Part shown: piece by piece, positions 1 to 8,018 of the stretch | How positions within the stretch are numbered: position 1 is the stretch's first letter | Layout: each line of letters starts with the position of its first letter | Origin: Xanthomonas arboricola pv. populi | GTDB lineage: Bacteria; Pseudomonadota; Gammaproteobacteria; Xanthomonadales; Xanthomonadaceae | Direction: 5' to 3' | Assembly (NCBI RefSeq): GCF_002939945.1 | Contig: NZ_MDEB01000005.1 | Location: 62,001 to 126,000 of the forward strand | DNA: 64,000 nucleotides | Program-made: the position numbers and the translations under genes | Notes under the pieces: generated by a model | Told to the model about the DNA's origin: nothing | Databases searched by the model: none | The model's input: the letters and a program-made list of their open reading frames with translations, nothing else

Positions 1-704
1 ATGCGGACTTCAATCCGCGCCGCATCGAGCGCTATCTGCTGCTGGTCGGCGGCGGCGGTGCCGAGCCGGTGGTGGTGCTGACCAAGGCCGATCAGACCGA
101 ATACGCCGAGGACGCATTGGCGGTGCTGGAGGAACTGGAAGCGCAGAACATCCCGTTGCGCGCGGTCAATGCCAAGGACCCGGACAGCGTGGCGGCGCTG
201 CGGCCGTGGCTGGGCGATGGCCGTACCGCTGTGCTGGTGGGCTCGTCCGGTGCGGGCAAGTCGACGCTGACCAACACCTTGCTCGGCACACAGAAGATGA
301 AGACCAATGCGGTACGCGAGAACGACTCGCGCGGCCGGCATACCACCACCCATCGCGCGTTGATTCCGCTGCCGTCCGGTGCGTGCCTGATCGATACGCC
401 CGGCATGCGCGAGCTCAAGCCCACCGGCGAAGAGGATCTTGCCGAGGGCGGCTTCTCCGATGTGGAAGCGCTGGCGGCGCAGTGCCGCTTCAACGACTGC
501 GCGCATATCGCCGAGCCCGGCTGCGCGGTGCGTGCGGCGATCGAGGCCGATACGCTGGATCCGGAGCGGGTGGCCAACTACATGAAGCTGCGTGTGGAAG
601 TGGCCGCGGCGGCCGAAAAACTCGCCACGCGCCTGGCGCAGAACAACCGGGGTAAGGGCTCGGGTAGGCGGCCCGCCAGCGTCGACCGCACCGGACGGCG
701 CTGA
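1..704 (+). CDS. rsgA: Ribosome small-subunit-dependent GTPase RsgA, 3' part
   Basis: The reading frame is open from base 3 with no start in the window, so the N-terminal OB-fold is missing and this is the C-terminal part of the gene. RsgA is a circularly permuted GTPase that helps mature the 30S subunit. The visible G4 element LTKAD precedes the P-loop GSSGAGKST, followed by the RHTTTHR switch region and the G3 motif DTPGMRE, which is the permuted order typical of the family. A C-terminal zinc knuckle is present (CRFNDC-AHIAEPGC). The tail is short and basic. The stop is immediately followed by the ATG of the next gene, so the two are probably co-transcribed. Confidence 0.95.
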   Translation, partial: ADFNPRRIERYLLLVGGGGAEPVVVLTKADQTEYAEDALAVLEELEAQNIPLRAVNAKDPDSVAALRPWLGDGRTAVLVGSSGAGKSTLTNTLLGTQKMKTNAVRENDSRGRHTTTHRALIPLPSGACLIDTPGMRELKPTGEEDLAEGGFSDVEALAAQCRFNDCAHIAEPGCAVRAAIEADTLDPERVANYMKLRVEVAAAAEKLATRLAQNNRGKGSGRRPASVDRTGRR

Positions 705-705
705 T

Positions 706-1968
706 ATGCCGCTGCGCAAGGCGCCGCCGGACATCGTCCATCACGCGGCGCTGGATGTGCGCCTGGTCAAGGCGGTGCGCGGCGTGCGCCTGCTGGCACT
801 GGCGAGCTGGCCGCGCTCGCTGCAGGAGCCATTCCTGCAGGGTGTGGCGCGCGGGCAGCCGGAGCTGCCGCAGGTGGAGTATCCGGCGCTGGATTTCGGC
901 GATACCCGGCGCGAACTGGCGGCCATCGCCAAGGCGGCCGATCCGCATCATCCGCTGGGCGCGTATCTGATCGATTCGGCGCATAGCTGGGGCCTGGCTG
1001 CCGGCCTGCTGGAGTCACTGGGCACCTCCGCAGTCAGCGACTACTCGGCGCAGCTGTTCGGCGTGCCCGACGACCCGATGCCGGGCAACGGCCCGAGCAC
1101 GCGCGAGGCGGCGCGGCACTTCATCCAGATCGCGCGGGAGCTGGACCGCGAATTGCTGGCGCCGGAAGAGCAGGTGCCGGTGTCGGCGACGGCATTACGC
1201 ATGCAATTGCAGAACGATCTGGATGCGTTCTTCGAAGGCCGCGTCATCACGGTCACGCTGGATCCGGATCTGCTGGCCAAGGCGGCGGCCGGCGCGCATC
1301 GCATCCGCCTGCGTAGCGGCGCCACCTTCAGCGATTACGACCGCGCGCAGTTGTTCCATCACGAAGCGCTGGTGCATTCGCTGACCGCGCTCAACGGGCG
1401 CGCGCAAGTGCACCTGCCCAGTCTCGGCATTTCCTCGCCGCGTACCACCGCAACGCAGGAAGGCCTGGCGACCTTTGCCGAGCAGATCACCGGCAGCATC
1501 GATATCGAACGCATGAAGCGTATCAGCCTGCGCATCGAGGCAATTGCGATGGCGCGCTCGGGCGCGGATTTCATCGAGGTGTTCCGCTATTTCACCGCAG
1601 GCGGGCAGAGCGCGGCGGAAAGTTTTTCCTTGGCGCAGCGTGTGTTCCGCGGCGTGCCGACCTCCGGCGGCGGCGCCTTCACCAAGGACACGGTGTATCT
1701 GCGCGGGCTGGTGGCTGTGCACACCTTCTTCCGGCATGCCTTGCAGCGCGACCAGCTGCAGCTGTGCCGGTATCTGTTCGCGGGCAAGATGGCGTTGGGC
1801 GATGTGGCGCGCTTTGCGCCGTTGTTCGACAGCGGCGTGCTGGTCGCACCGCGCTGGTTGCCGCCGTGGGTGAGCCGAGTCAGCGGGCTGGCCGGCATGC
1901 TGGCGTTTTCGTTGTTCGCCAATCGCATCCGCATGGATCAGCTGCAGCCGCCGGCAATGAACGTCTGA
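706..1968 (+). CDS. DUF1704 / QEGLA-motif putative metallopeptidase
   Basis: This 420-residue protein belongs to the DUF1704 family, often annotated as flavohemoglobin expression-modulating QEGLA-motif protein. The ATG lies one base after the rsgA stop; the frame is open further upstream inside rsgA, but this is the natural start. Residues 219-224 read HEALVH, an HExxxH zinc-site signature, and the name-giving QEGLA follows at 251-255 with a possible third ligand Glu. The same fold family includes the eukaryotic MATCAP tyrosine carboxypeptidases, so a zinc peptidase activity is plausible. The bacterial substrate is not known and nothing in the neighbourhood names it. No signal peptide is visible, so a cytoplasmic location is inferred. 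Family assignment is firm; function is not. Confidence 0.85.
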   Translation: MPLRKAPPDIVHHAALDVRLVKAVRGVRLLALASWPRSLQEPFLQGVARGQPELPQVEYPALDFGDTRRELAAIAKAADPHHPLGAYLIDSAHSWGLAAGLLESLGTSAVSDYSAQLFGVPDDPMPGNGPSTREAARHFIQIARELDRELLAPEEQVPVSATALRMQLQNDLDAFFEGRVITVTLDPDLLAKAAAGAHRIRLRSGATFSDYDRAQLFHHEALVHSLTALNGRAQVHLPSLGISSPRTTATQEGLATFAEQITGSIDIERMKRISLRIEAIAMARSGADFIEVFRYFTAGGQSAAESFSLAQRVFRGVPTSGGGAFTKDTVYLRGLVAVHTFFRHALQRDQLQLCRYLFAGKMALGDVARFAPLFDSGVLVAPRWLPPWVSRVSGLAGMLAFSLFANRIRMDQLQPPAMNV

Positions 1969-2205
1969 CGCTTGCTGAGCGGCCTGTGTGCAGTTGCCGC
2001 GTCAGCGCGGTGGCGCAGCGAACCTGCCGCAGGCGCGGGTCGGGCCACACCGTGCGATGCATGACGCATGCCTGGCATTACGTTGCCGCCAGTGCAAGGC
2101 GCTGAACCGTAAGCATCGTGCCGACGCGTTCTACACGATGTTGCAACGGGCTGAACTGGACACTGGTCGCCTCGCCCGAGATGGGCAATGACACGAGGCA
2201 ATGCA

Positions 2206-2886
2206 ATGAAAATCCTGATGGTGCTCACTTCCCACGACCAACTTGGCGATACCGGCAAGAAAACCGGCTTCTGGCTGGAGGAATTCGCCGCGCCGTACTA
2301 CGTGTTCAAGGATGCCGGCGCAGACATCACCCTGGTCTCGCCCAAGGGCGGCCAGCCGCCGCTGGATCCCAAGAGCGACGAGCCCGACGCACAGACCGAC
2401 GCCACCAAGCGCTTCAAGCAGGACGCCGACGCGCAGAAGGCGTTGGCCAGCACGCAGCGCCTGGCGGACGTCAAGGCCGACGACTTCGACGCGGTGTTCT
2501 ATCCGGGTGGCCATGGTCCGTTGTGGGACCTGGCCGAAGACGCGGATTCGATCGCGCTGATCGAAGCGTTCGCCGCAGCCAACAAGCCGCACGCCCTGGT
2601 GTGTCACGCCCCGGGCGCCCTGCGCCGTGTCAAGGGTAGCGATGGCAAGCCGCTGGTCAACGGCCGTCGCGTCACCGGCTTTACCAACGGCGAAGAAGAG
2701 GGCGTGGGTCTGACCAAGATCGTGCCGTTCCTGGTCGAAGATGTGTTGACCGAACTTGGTGGCCGTTACGAGAAGGGCGCCGACTGGGGCGTGCACGTGG
2801 TCACCGACGGCACGCTGATCACCGGCCAGAATCCGGCCTCGTCCGAAAAGGCGGCCGAGGCGTTGCTCGAGTTGTCGAAGCGCTGA
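2206..2886 (+). CDS. DJ-1/PfpI superfamily protein (type 1 glutamine amidotransferase-like)
   Basis: This 226-residue protein has the class I glutamine amidotransferase-like fold of the Hsp31/DJ-1/PfpI group. The nucleophile elbow LVCHAPGAL puts the reactive Cys at residue 133 followed by His134, and an N-terminal acidic pair at Glu25-Glu26 fits the conserved glutamate of the family. The motif FYPGGHG at about 98-104 is also characteristic. Relatives act as glyoxalase III, deglycase-like or chaperone proteins; the sequence does not decide between these. The ATG at 2206 is chosen over an in-frame upstream start because it has a GAGG Shine-Dalgarno core about 8 bases before it. It is a single gene, convergent with suxB across a repeat-bearing gap. 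Confidence 0.85.
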   Translation: MKILMVLTSHDQLGDTGKKTGFWLEEFAAPYYVFKDAGADITLVSPKGGQPPLDPKSDEPDAQTDATKRFKQDADAQKALASTQRLADVKADDFDAVFYPGGHGPLWDLAEDADSIALIEAFAAANKPHALVCHAPGALRRVKGSDGKPLVNGRRVTGFTNGEEEGVGLTKIVPFLVEDVLTELGGRYEKGADWGVHVVTDGTLITGQNPASSEKAAEALLELSKR

Positions 2887-3178
2887 TTCTGCGGTTGTCC
2901 CATGGTGATGCAAGGACGGCCATCGGAAAGACAGCGCGGCGTTTGATCTGGAGCGGCGAACAGAGCGTAGCGATCATTCGTCAGCGGGGTGCGAATGGTG
3001 CGGAGCAACCGGAGTGTACGCGTGGTACATCCCAGTGCCGACCGGCGGCCGCATCCATCCGACAGTGAGCGCAGCAGTTTTAGCGACTTTCGTGGTGCAC
3101 TTTCGGAATACCGCAGCATTCGACACCCCGACGCAATCAAGTGCTTGCAACCAAGCACACCGACCATCCAGATTGGCT

Positions 3179-3278
3179 CTTGCCCGCCTACCGTCGCGGG
3201 ACCTTATGCGGCATGGATGCCGCGTAAGAGCCTACAAGGACGTACTTGCGGCGTGTCCCGCGATGGTGGGCGGGCAAG
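3179..3278 (+). repeat. Family A palindromic element, copy 1 (100 bp)
   Basis: The element begins CTTGCCCGCC and ends GGGCGGGCAAG, forming outer inverted arms of about 25 bp. An inner near-perfect hairpin is centred on GCGGCATGGATGCCGC. Similarity to the other copies continues about 20 bp on each side. It fills part of the 454-bp gap between two convergent genes (ends at 2886 and 3341), and I see nothing else in that gap. Short reading frames across it give the spurious peptide family MPRKSLQGRTC. Confidence 0.85.
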
Positions 3279-3340
3279 GGCCCTGCAGCGAGGTCAAAGA
3301 TCGTCCGCTCTGCACGCACTGCAGAACTGCACGTCCTGTT

Positions 3341-5260
3341 TCAGGCAATACGCTCCAGCCAGCGCACCGCATAAGCCGGCAGCACCAGCCGCATGGCATC
3401 GCTCAGCGATTCGGTAGCCGCCTCGCTGCCATCCGCAAACATCTTCCACCGGCCGTCCCCAAGTGCGGCAAGCTCCACCGTCAGCGGTTGCTCGCCGAAG
3501 TTGTGCACGGCCAGAAAGTCATCGCCACGGGTCAACGCAAACAGACGTGAATCGCCCAGCGCAACGCTGCCCAGCGCCTGAGTGGCAGCCAGTGCGGGAA
3601 GCGCGGCACGTTGCCGGATCAATCCACGCAACCGGCGATACACCGTGCCGCTCAGGCCGCCGGAATCTTCGCGCTGTGCTGCGAGCTGCCAATCCATTGC
3701 CGGGCGATGCAACCAGCGACCTTCGTGCCGACGCTGCGGATCGTCGCGGTAGTCGATATCGTTGGGCAAGGCGAGTTCGTCGCCCATATAGATCAACGGC
3801 ACGCCCGGCATCGCCAGTGCGATGGCATAGAGCAGCACCAATCGATCCACCGCCAGGGTCAGCGCCACTGCATCGCCCGACTCTTGCGCGGCTTGAATCC
3901 CAGCAAGCGCGGCGGCCATGCCGTTGGTGCCGTGCACGCCGTCGCCACTGCTCTGGAAGCTCTCGCCGCGCGCGTAACTGCCTGGCACCTGGTTGGCATA
4001 GAAGCGCGCGACATCGCGCAACGCGAACGGCGGCTGCGCGGCGTTGCCTGCGGCTTCGTGCTGCAGCACATTCCAGCCGATGTCGTCGTGGCAGCGCACA
4101 TAGCTCAGCCACGCGCAGTTGGCAGGCAATGGTGGACTATGCGCGATGACGTTGTGCAGGATGTCGCCGCGTTGCAGCGCCAATGCCGACCAACCGGCCG
4201 CCATCAGCGTGCTGTGATAGGCCAGATGGCATTCGTGACCCTGGTCCTCGCCACTGCCGAAGTAGGGCGGCAACTGCGTCATCGGCACGATGGCTTCGGC
4301 CTTCATCACCACCGACGGCGCAACGATGTCGGCGACCGCGCGCAGCGCCACCAGCAAGGTGTGCGCCTCGGGTTGATTCATGCAGTCGGTGCCGGTGCGC
4401 TTCCACAGATACGCGGTGGAATCCAGACGGAAGGCCTCCACACCCAGATTGGCCAGCTGCAGCATCGCCAGCGCCATCTCGCCGAACACCGCCGGGTTGC
4501 TCCAGTTCAGATCCCACTGATAGGGATAGAACGTGGTCCACATCCACTGGCCGGTGTCGTCCACCCAGGTGAAGTTGCCGGGTGCGGTGTGCGGGAACAC
4601 TTGCCCCAGCGTGGTTTCGTACTGGTCGGGCAGGGTGCGGTCGGCAAAGTGATGGTAGTAATCGAGATAACGCGCATCGCCGGCACGCGCCGCCTGCGCC
4701 CAGGCGTGGTCGTCGGCGGTATGGTTGAGCACGAAATCCGCGCACAGGCTGATGCCGGCCTCGCGCAGGCGTGTGGTCAGCGCGACGAGATCGTCGTTGC
4801 TGCCCAGGCTCGGCTCCACCTGGCCGTAATCGCTGACCGCAAAGCCGCCATCGTTATCGCCGGCGCGTGCACGCAGGAACGGCAGCAGGTGCAGATAGCG
4901 TACGCCCAGCTCCTGCAGATACGGCACGCGTGCGGCCACGCCCTGCAGCGTGCCGGCGAAGCGGTCCACGTACGCGCTGTAGCCCAGCATGTGTTGCTCG
5001 CCGAACCAGCCGGGCTGGCGCGCGACGTCCAGTTGTTGCAGCGGCTGCGGGCGCTGCTGCGCCTGGGTGCCCAACGCAGCCAGCCACTGCGTCAACCAGG
5101 ACGCAGTGTCGGGGCGTGCGCCGTACAGGGCGTGCAGCGCATCCAGTAGACGCGGCGCATGCCGATCGAAACGCGGCAGCAGCGCGCTCGCACGCTGCGC
5201 ATCCAGTGGCGCGGCAAAGGCCGCGCGCAATGCAGTGAAATCGGTGGGGGAGGTGCTCAT
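3341..5260 (-). CDS. suxB: Amylosucrase-family sucrose hydrolase SuxB
   Basis: This 639-residue GH13 enzyme cleaves sucrose after import. The catalytic triad is visible: nucleophile Asp280 in FRLDS, acid/base Glu322 in KAEAIV, and Asp392 in the CHDD motif; the conserved substrate-binding DFVLNH is at 175-180. The order and spacing match amylosucrase (EC 2.4.1.4). In Xanthomonas the sux-locus member is known mainly as a hydrolase with little glucan synthesis; that distinction rests on family knowledge, not on the sequence. There is no signal peptide, so it is cytoplasmic. The ATG at 5260 opens the MSTSPTDF start and is preferred to a longer in-frame form. It sits 34 bp after suxA on the same strand, so a suxA-suxB operon is likely. 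Confidence 0.93.
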   Translation of the reverse strand: MSTSPTDFTALRAAFAAPLDAQRASALLPRFDRHAPRLLDALHALYGARPDTASWLTQWLAALGTQAQQRPQPLQQLDVARQPGWFGEQHMLGYSAYVDRFAGTLQGVAARVPYLQELGVRYLHLLPFLRARAGDNDGGFAVSDYGQVEPSLGSNDDLVALTTRLREAGISLCADFVLNHTADDHAWAQAARAGDARYLDYYHHFADRTLPDQYETTLGQVFPHTAPGNFTWVDDTGQWMWTTFYPYQWDLNWSNPAVFGEMALAMLQLANLGVEAFRLDSTAYLWKRTGTDCMNQPEAHTLLVALRAVADIVAPSVVMKAEAIVPMTQLPPYFGSGEDQGHECHLAYHSTLMAAGWSALALQRGDILHNVIAHSPPLPANCAWLSYVRCHDDIGWNVLQHEAAGNAAQPPFALRDVARFYANQVPGSYARGESFQSSGDGVHGTNGMAAALAGIQAAQESGDAVALTLAVDRLVLLYAIALAMPGVPLIYMGDELALPNDIDYRDDPQRRHEGRWLHRPAMDWQLAAQREDSGGLSGTVYRRLRGLIRQRAALPALAATQALGSVALGDSRLFALTRGDDFLAVHNFGEQPLTVELAALGDGRWKMFADGSEAATESLSDAMRLVLPAYAVRWLERIA

Positions 5261-5294
5261 TGGCAAGCGCCGGGACGAACCCGGCGAGGGGTCC

Positions 5295-7751
5295 TTAGAA
5301 GTCGTAACGCAGGCTGATGCTGGTGGTGCGGCCGGCAATCGAGCGCGCGCGGATGATGCCGTTGGCCGGGATGCTGGCGTCCTCGGCCTCGGTCAGGCCG
5401 AAGGTGTTGAACAGGTTGTTGACGTTGAGCGCGACGGTGAGTGCGTCGGTCACGCGGTAGTCGCCGAACAGGTTCACCTGCGTATAGCCCGGCATCTTCA
5501 GCTGATTGGAGTCCTGGGTGTAGGCATCGGTGGTGCCGATCAGGTTGACGCCGAACTGGTAGCCGTCGCCGCGATAGCTGGGCGTCAACTGCCACACCAC
5601 ATCGGCCTGGCGACGCGGCACGTTGCCGGTGTTTTCCGGAGTGATCTGGTCCTTGGAAATCTCCGCATCGGTCCAGGTCAGGCCGCCGTTGACGGTGAAG
5701 CCTTCGTGGCGGTAGCTGGCTTCCAGCTCCACGCCGTTCGCCTGGTAGCTGCGGTTAAAGAAGCGCTGGCTGGTGACTTCGAAGTTCTGTTCCTCGGTGC
5801 GCGCCGAGAACGCGGTGGCGAACAGGCTCAGGCCGTCGCGGCGCCACTTCAGGCCGGCTTCGGCCTGGCGGACCACGTTGACGCCTTCATCGGAGGAGAC
5901 CGAGCCGTCGTCGCGGATCACGCCGAACAACAGGCGGTCGGCATTGGCGCGTGCGCCGCGGCTGATGCGCGCGAACGCGCCCAGGTCGTCGTTGATCAGG
6001 TAATTGCTGCCCAGCGAATACGACAGGTAATTCCAGTCGTAATCCACCGGCCGTGCATTGGCGGTATCGACCGTGGCCACGCGCTGTTCCACCGGCTGGA
6101 TCACGCCATCGCCGTTGACGTCCAGGTTCTGCGCGATCGCGGTGCCGTTGTAGTTGCCGCGTGCATCGCCCATGTCGTAACGCAGGCTGCCGTCGATGCT
6201 GAACTTGCCGCTGTCGAAGGTCAGTGCGACGTACGGCGCGTTGACGTCGTAGCGCACGTCGTAGCTGCGGGTGATGCAGCAATCGCCCCAGAACGGGGTG
6301 CCGTACGCGTACAGGCCGTTTTGCGAGCGCGACACGCCGCTGGCATCGACCACGTTGAGCAGGCGCGAATCGCGGCCCAGGCTCTGCACGTAGGAGTTCC
6401 AGGTCCAGTCCATGTCGATGGTCTGGCGCGAGCTGTAGTAGCCCATGCGCAGGGTGAGCGTGCGGCCGTCGCCGTCGAACGCGCGCGAGACGCTGAGGTC
6501 GTTGGTGACGTTGCCCAGGTCGTTGATCGCCACGTTGAACAGATGCGTGCGGATCGCGTTGCCGGTGTAGGCCTGGCCGGCGTCCGGGCCGCTGGCCTGC
6601 ACCAGTTGCGCGCCGGCGCCACCGATGGACGCGGCGAGCGTGGCGGCATCGGTGACCTCGGCCGGGAACGGGCTGACGAAGCGGCCGCTGTTGTCGGCGA
6701 TGCGGAACTTCTCGCTCAGGTTCCAGCCGCTGCCCAGGTCGAACCAGGCCTCCGCGCCGATGGTGCGCGAGATCGGGTGCATGCCGTCGCCCAGATCGGT
6801 GCGGCGCGGCTGGTTGTTGCCGTCCAGGCCCACATCGGTGCGGAAATTGCGGCTGTACAAGGTGTCGTTGCCCGGATCGAAACCGGCAAAGCCACCCAGG
6901 TCCGGCGAGCCGTCGCGGCCACGCACGGAGGTCGGCACCGGCAGATAACCGGCGGCGCGATCGTTGAGGTATTTGCCGTAGACGCGCACGTAGCCGTTCT
7001 CGAACAGCCGGGTCAGGTTGGCCTTGAGCTGGCCGCCCTTGTCGGTGGTGTAACCGGCATCGCGCACGCCATCGCCCTGGCGGAAGAAGCCGCCGATGTT
7101 GAACTGCCAGTTTTCCGCGAACGGCGCGCCGTAGTCGAAGTCCACGCGGGTGTTGTCGTAATCCAGGCCGCGGCTCACGCCGACGCTGCCGCCTGCGGTG
7201 TCGCCGGTCTTGCTGATGAAGTTGATGATGCCGCCGGGCGCATTGCTGGTGAACGTCGATGCCGAGCCGCCGCGGATGGCTTCGATGCGGTCCAGGGTGA
7301 AATCCGAGCGCAGGAAGATGTCCGAGTTGCCGAAGGCGATATCGCCGAATTCCATCACCGGCAGGCCGTCCTCCTGCAGCTGCAGGAACTTGGCGCCGCC
7401 GGAGGCGACCGGCAGACCGCGCACGGCGATGTTGGCGTTGCCTTCGCCACCGCTGGATTCGGAACGGATGCCGGGGATGTTGCGGAAGATTTCGGCGGTG
7501 CTGCGTGGCGCCGACTGTTCGATCGCCTCGGCGCCGACGGTGCTGACCGAGACGCTGGACTTCAGCTTGGTGGTGGCGGTGGAGGTGCCGGTGACGAACA
7601 CCGAATCCAGATTGACCGCGGCGCTGTCGGCGGCCGGCGGCGTGACGGGTGCGGCCGTGGTCGCGTCCTGCGCCAGCGCGGCGGGCGCGCACAGGCAGGA
7701 GGCGACCGCGCAGGCCAGGGCATGCAGGCGCAGGGTGTGCAAGGTGGACAT
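5295..7751 (-). CDS. suxA: TonB-dependent sucrose receptor SuxA
   Basis: This 818-residue outer-membrane receptor has a signal peptide ending near APAALAQ, a plug domain with the typical FRNIPGIR and IRGGSAS segments, and a beta-barrel ending in the outer-membrane signature RYDF. TonB energises it to carry sucrose across the outer membrane, the role known for SuxA in Xanthomonas. The chosen ATG follows the purine-rich AGAGAGAAC stretch and gives a good signal peptide; the frame runs further upstream without one. It is followed by suxB and divergent from suxC. Two LacI-type operator candidates lie in the shared upstream region, pointing to repression by SuxR. Confidence 0.93.
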   Translation of the reverse strand: MSTLHTLRLHALACAVASCLCAPAALAQDATTAAPVTPPAADSAAVNLDSVFVTGTSTATTKLKSSVSVSTVGAEAIEQSAPRSTAEIFRNIPGIRSESSGGEGNANIAVRGLPVASGGAKFLQLQEDGLPVMEFGDIAFGNSDIFLRSDFTLDRIEAIRGGSASTFTSNAPGGIINFISKTGDTAGGSVGVSRGLDYDNTRVDFDYGAPFAENWQFNIGGFFRQGDGVRDAGYTTDKGGQLKANLTRLFENGYVRVYGKYLNDRAAGYLPVPTSVRGRDGSPDLGGFAGFDPGNDTLYSRNFRTDVGLDGNNQPRRTDLGDGMHPISRTIGAEAWFDLGSGWNLSEKFRIADNSGRFVSPFPAEVTDAATLAASIGGAGAQLVQASGPDAGQAYTGNAIRTHLFNVAINDLGNVTNDLSVSRAFDGDGRTLTLRMGYYSSRQTIDMDWTWNSYVQSLGRDSRLLNVVDASGVSRSQNGLYAYGTPFWGDCCITRSYDVRYDVNAPYVALTFDSGKFSIDGSLRYDMGDARGNYNGTAIAQNLDVNGDGVIQPVEQRVATVDTANARPVDYDWNYLSYSLGSNYLINDDLGAFARISRGARANADRLLFGVIRDDGSVSSDEGVNVVRQAEAGLKWRRDGLSLFATAFSARTEEQNFEVTSQRFFNRSYQANGVELEASYRHEGFTVNGGLTWTDAEISKDQITPENTGNVPRRQADVVWQLTPSYRGDGYQFGVNLIGTTDAYTQDSNQLKMPGYTQVNLFGDYRVTDALTVALNVNNLFNTFGLTEAEDASIPANGIIRARSIAGRTTSISLRYDF

Positions 7752-7854
7752 TGCGGTTCTCTCTCTCACGGATGGTGGTGTGCCGACGCCTGCATCGTCC
7801 CCTCCCAGGGAGCGGCCGTGTGGCCTGCAGTGCGAGCGCAGTAATACGCCCGAG

Positions 7855-7872
7855 TACAATCGATTGCAATCG
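7855..7872. promoter_or_regulatory. Candidate SuxR operator, suxA-proximal
   Basis: The bases TACAATCGATTGCAATCG contain a palindrome centred on ATCGAT, like LacI-family operators with a central CG step. The same 15-base core recurs 89 bp away beside suxC. Assignment to SuxR is inferred from location and palindrome type. Confidence 0.7.
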
Positions 7873-7942
7873 TGCGCTGCAGCATTGTTCCTGGTCACGC
7901 GCGCTCATGTATCGACAAGCGAAAACGTGTTGCGGCGCAGCG

Positions 7943-7960
7943 TTACAATCGATTGCAACG
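7943..7960. promoter_or_regulatory. Candidate SuxR operator, suxC-proximal
   Basis: The bases TTACAATCGATTGCAACG repeat the core TACAATCGATTGCAA of the first site exactly. It lies about 60 bp before the suxC start. Two identical dyads in one 270-bp divergent promoter region suggest co-regulation, possibly by looping. Confidence 0.7.
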
Positions 7961-8018
7961 ACGGCAGGGTACAGTGCGCTGCGGCCACTGGGAGCCGCAC
8001 CGATGCCCAGGGCTCTGC

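Noticed and set aside
3014..3550. Short ORFs encoding peptides like MPRKSLQGRTCGVSRDGG
   Set aside because: These come from the family A palindromes in several places and frames; no ribosome site or conserved reading frame supports translation.
4989..7844. Long open frame (951 codons) on the plus strand opposite suxA
   Set aside because: It is the GC-rich antisense shadow of suxA and suxB: low-complexity composition, no motifs, and the true genes on the other strand have clear families.
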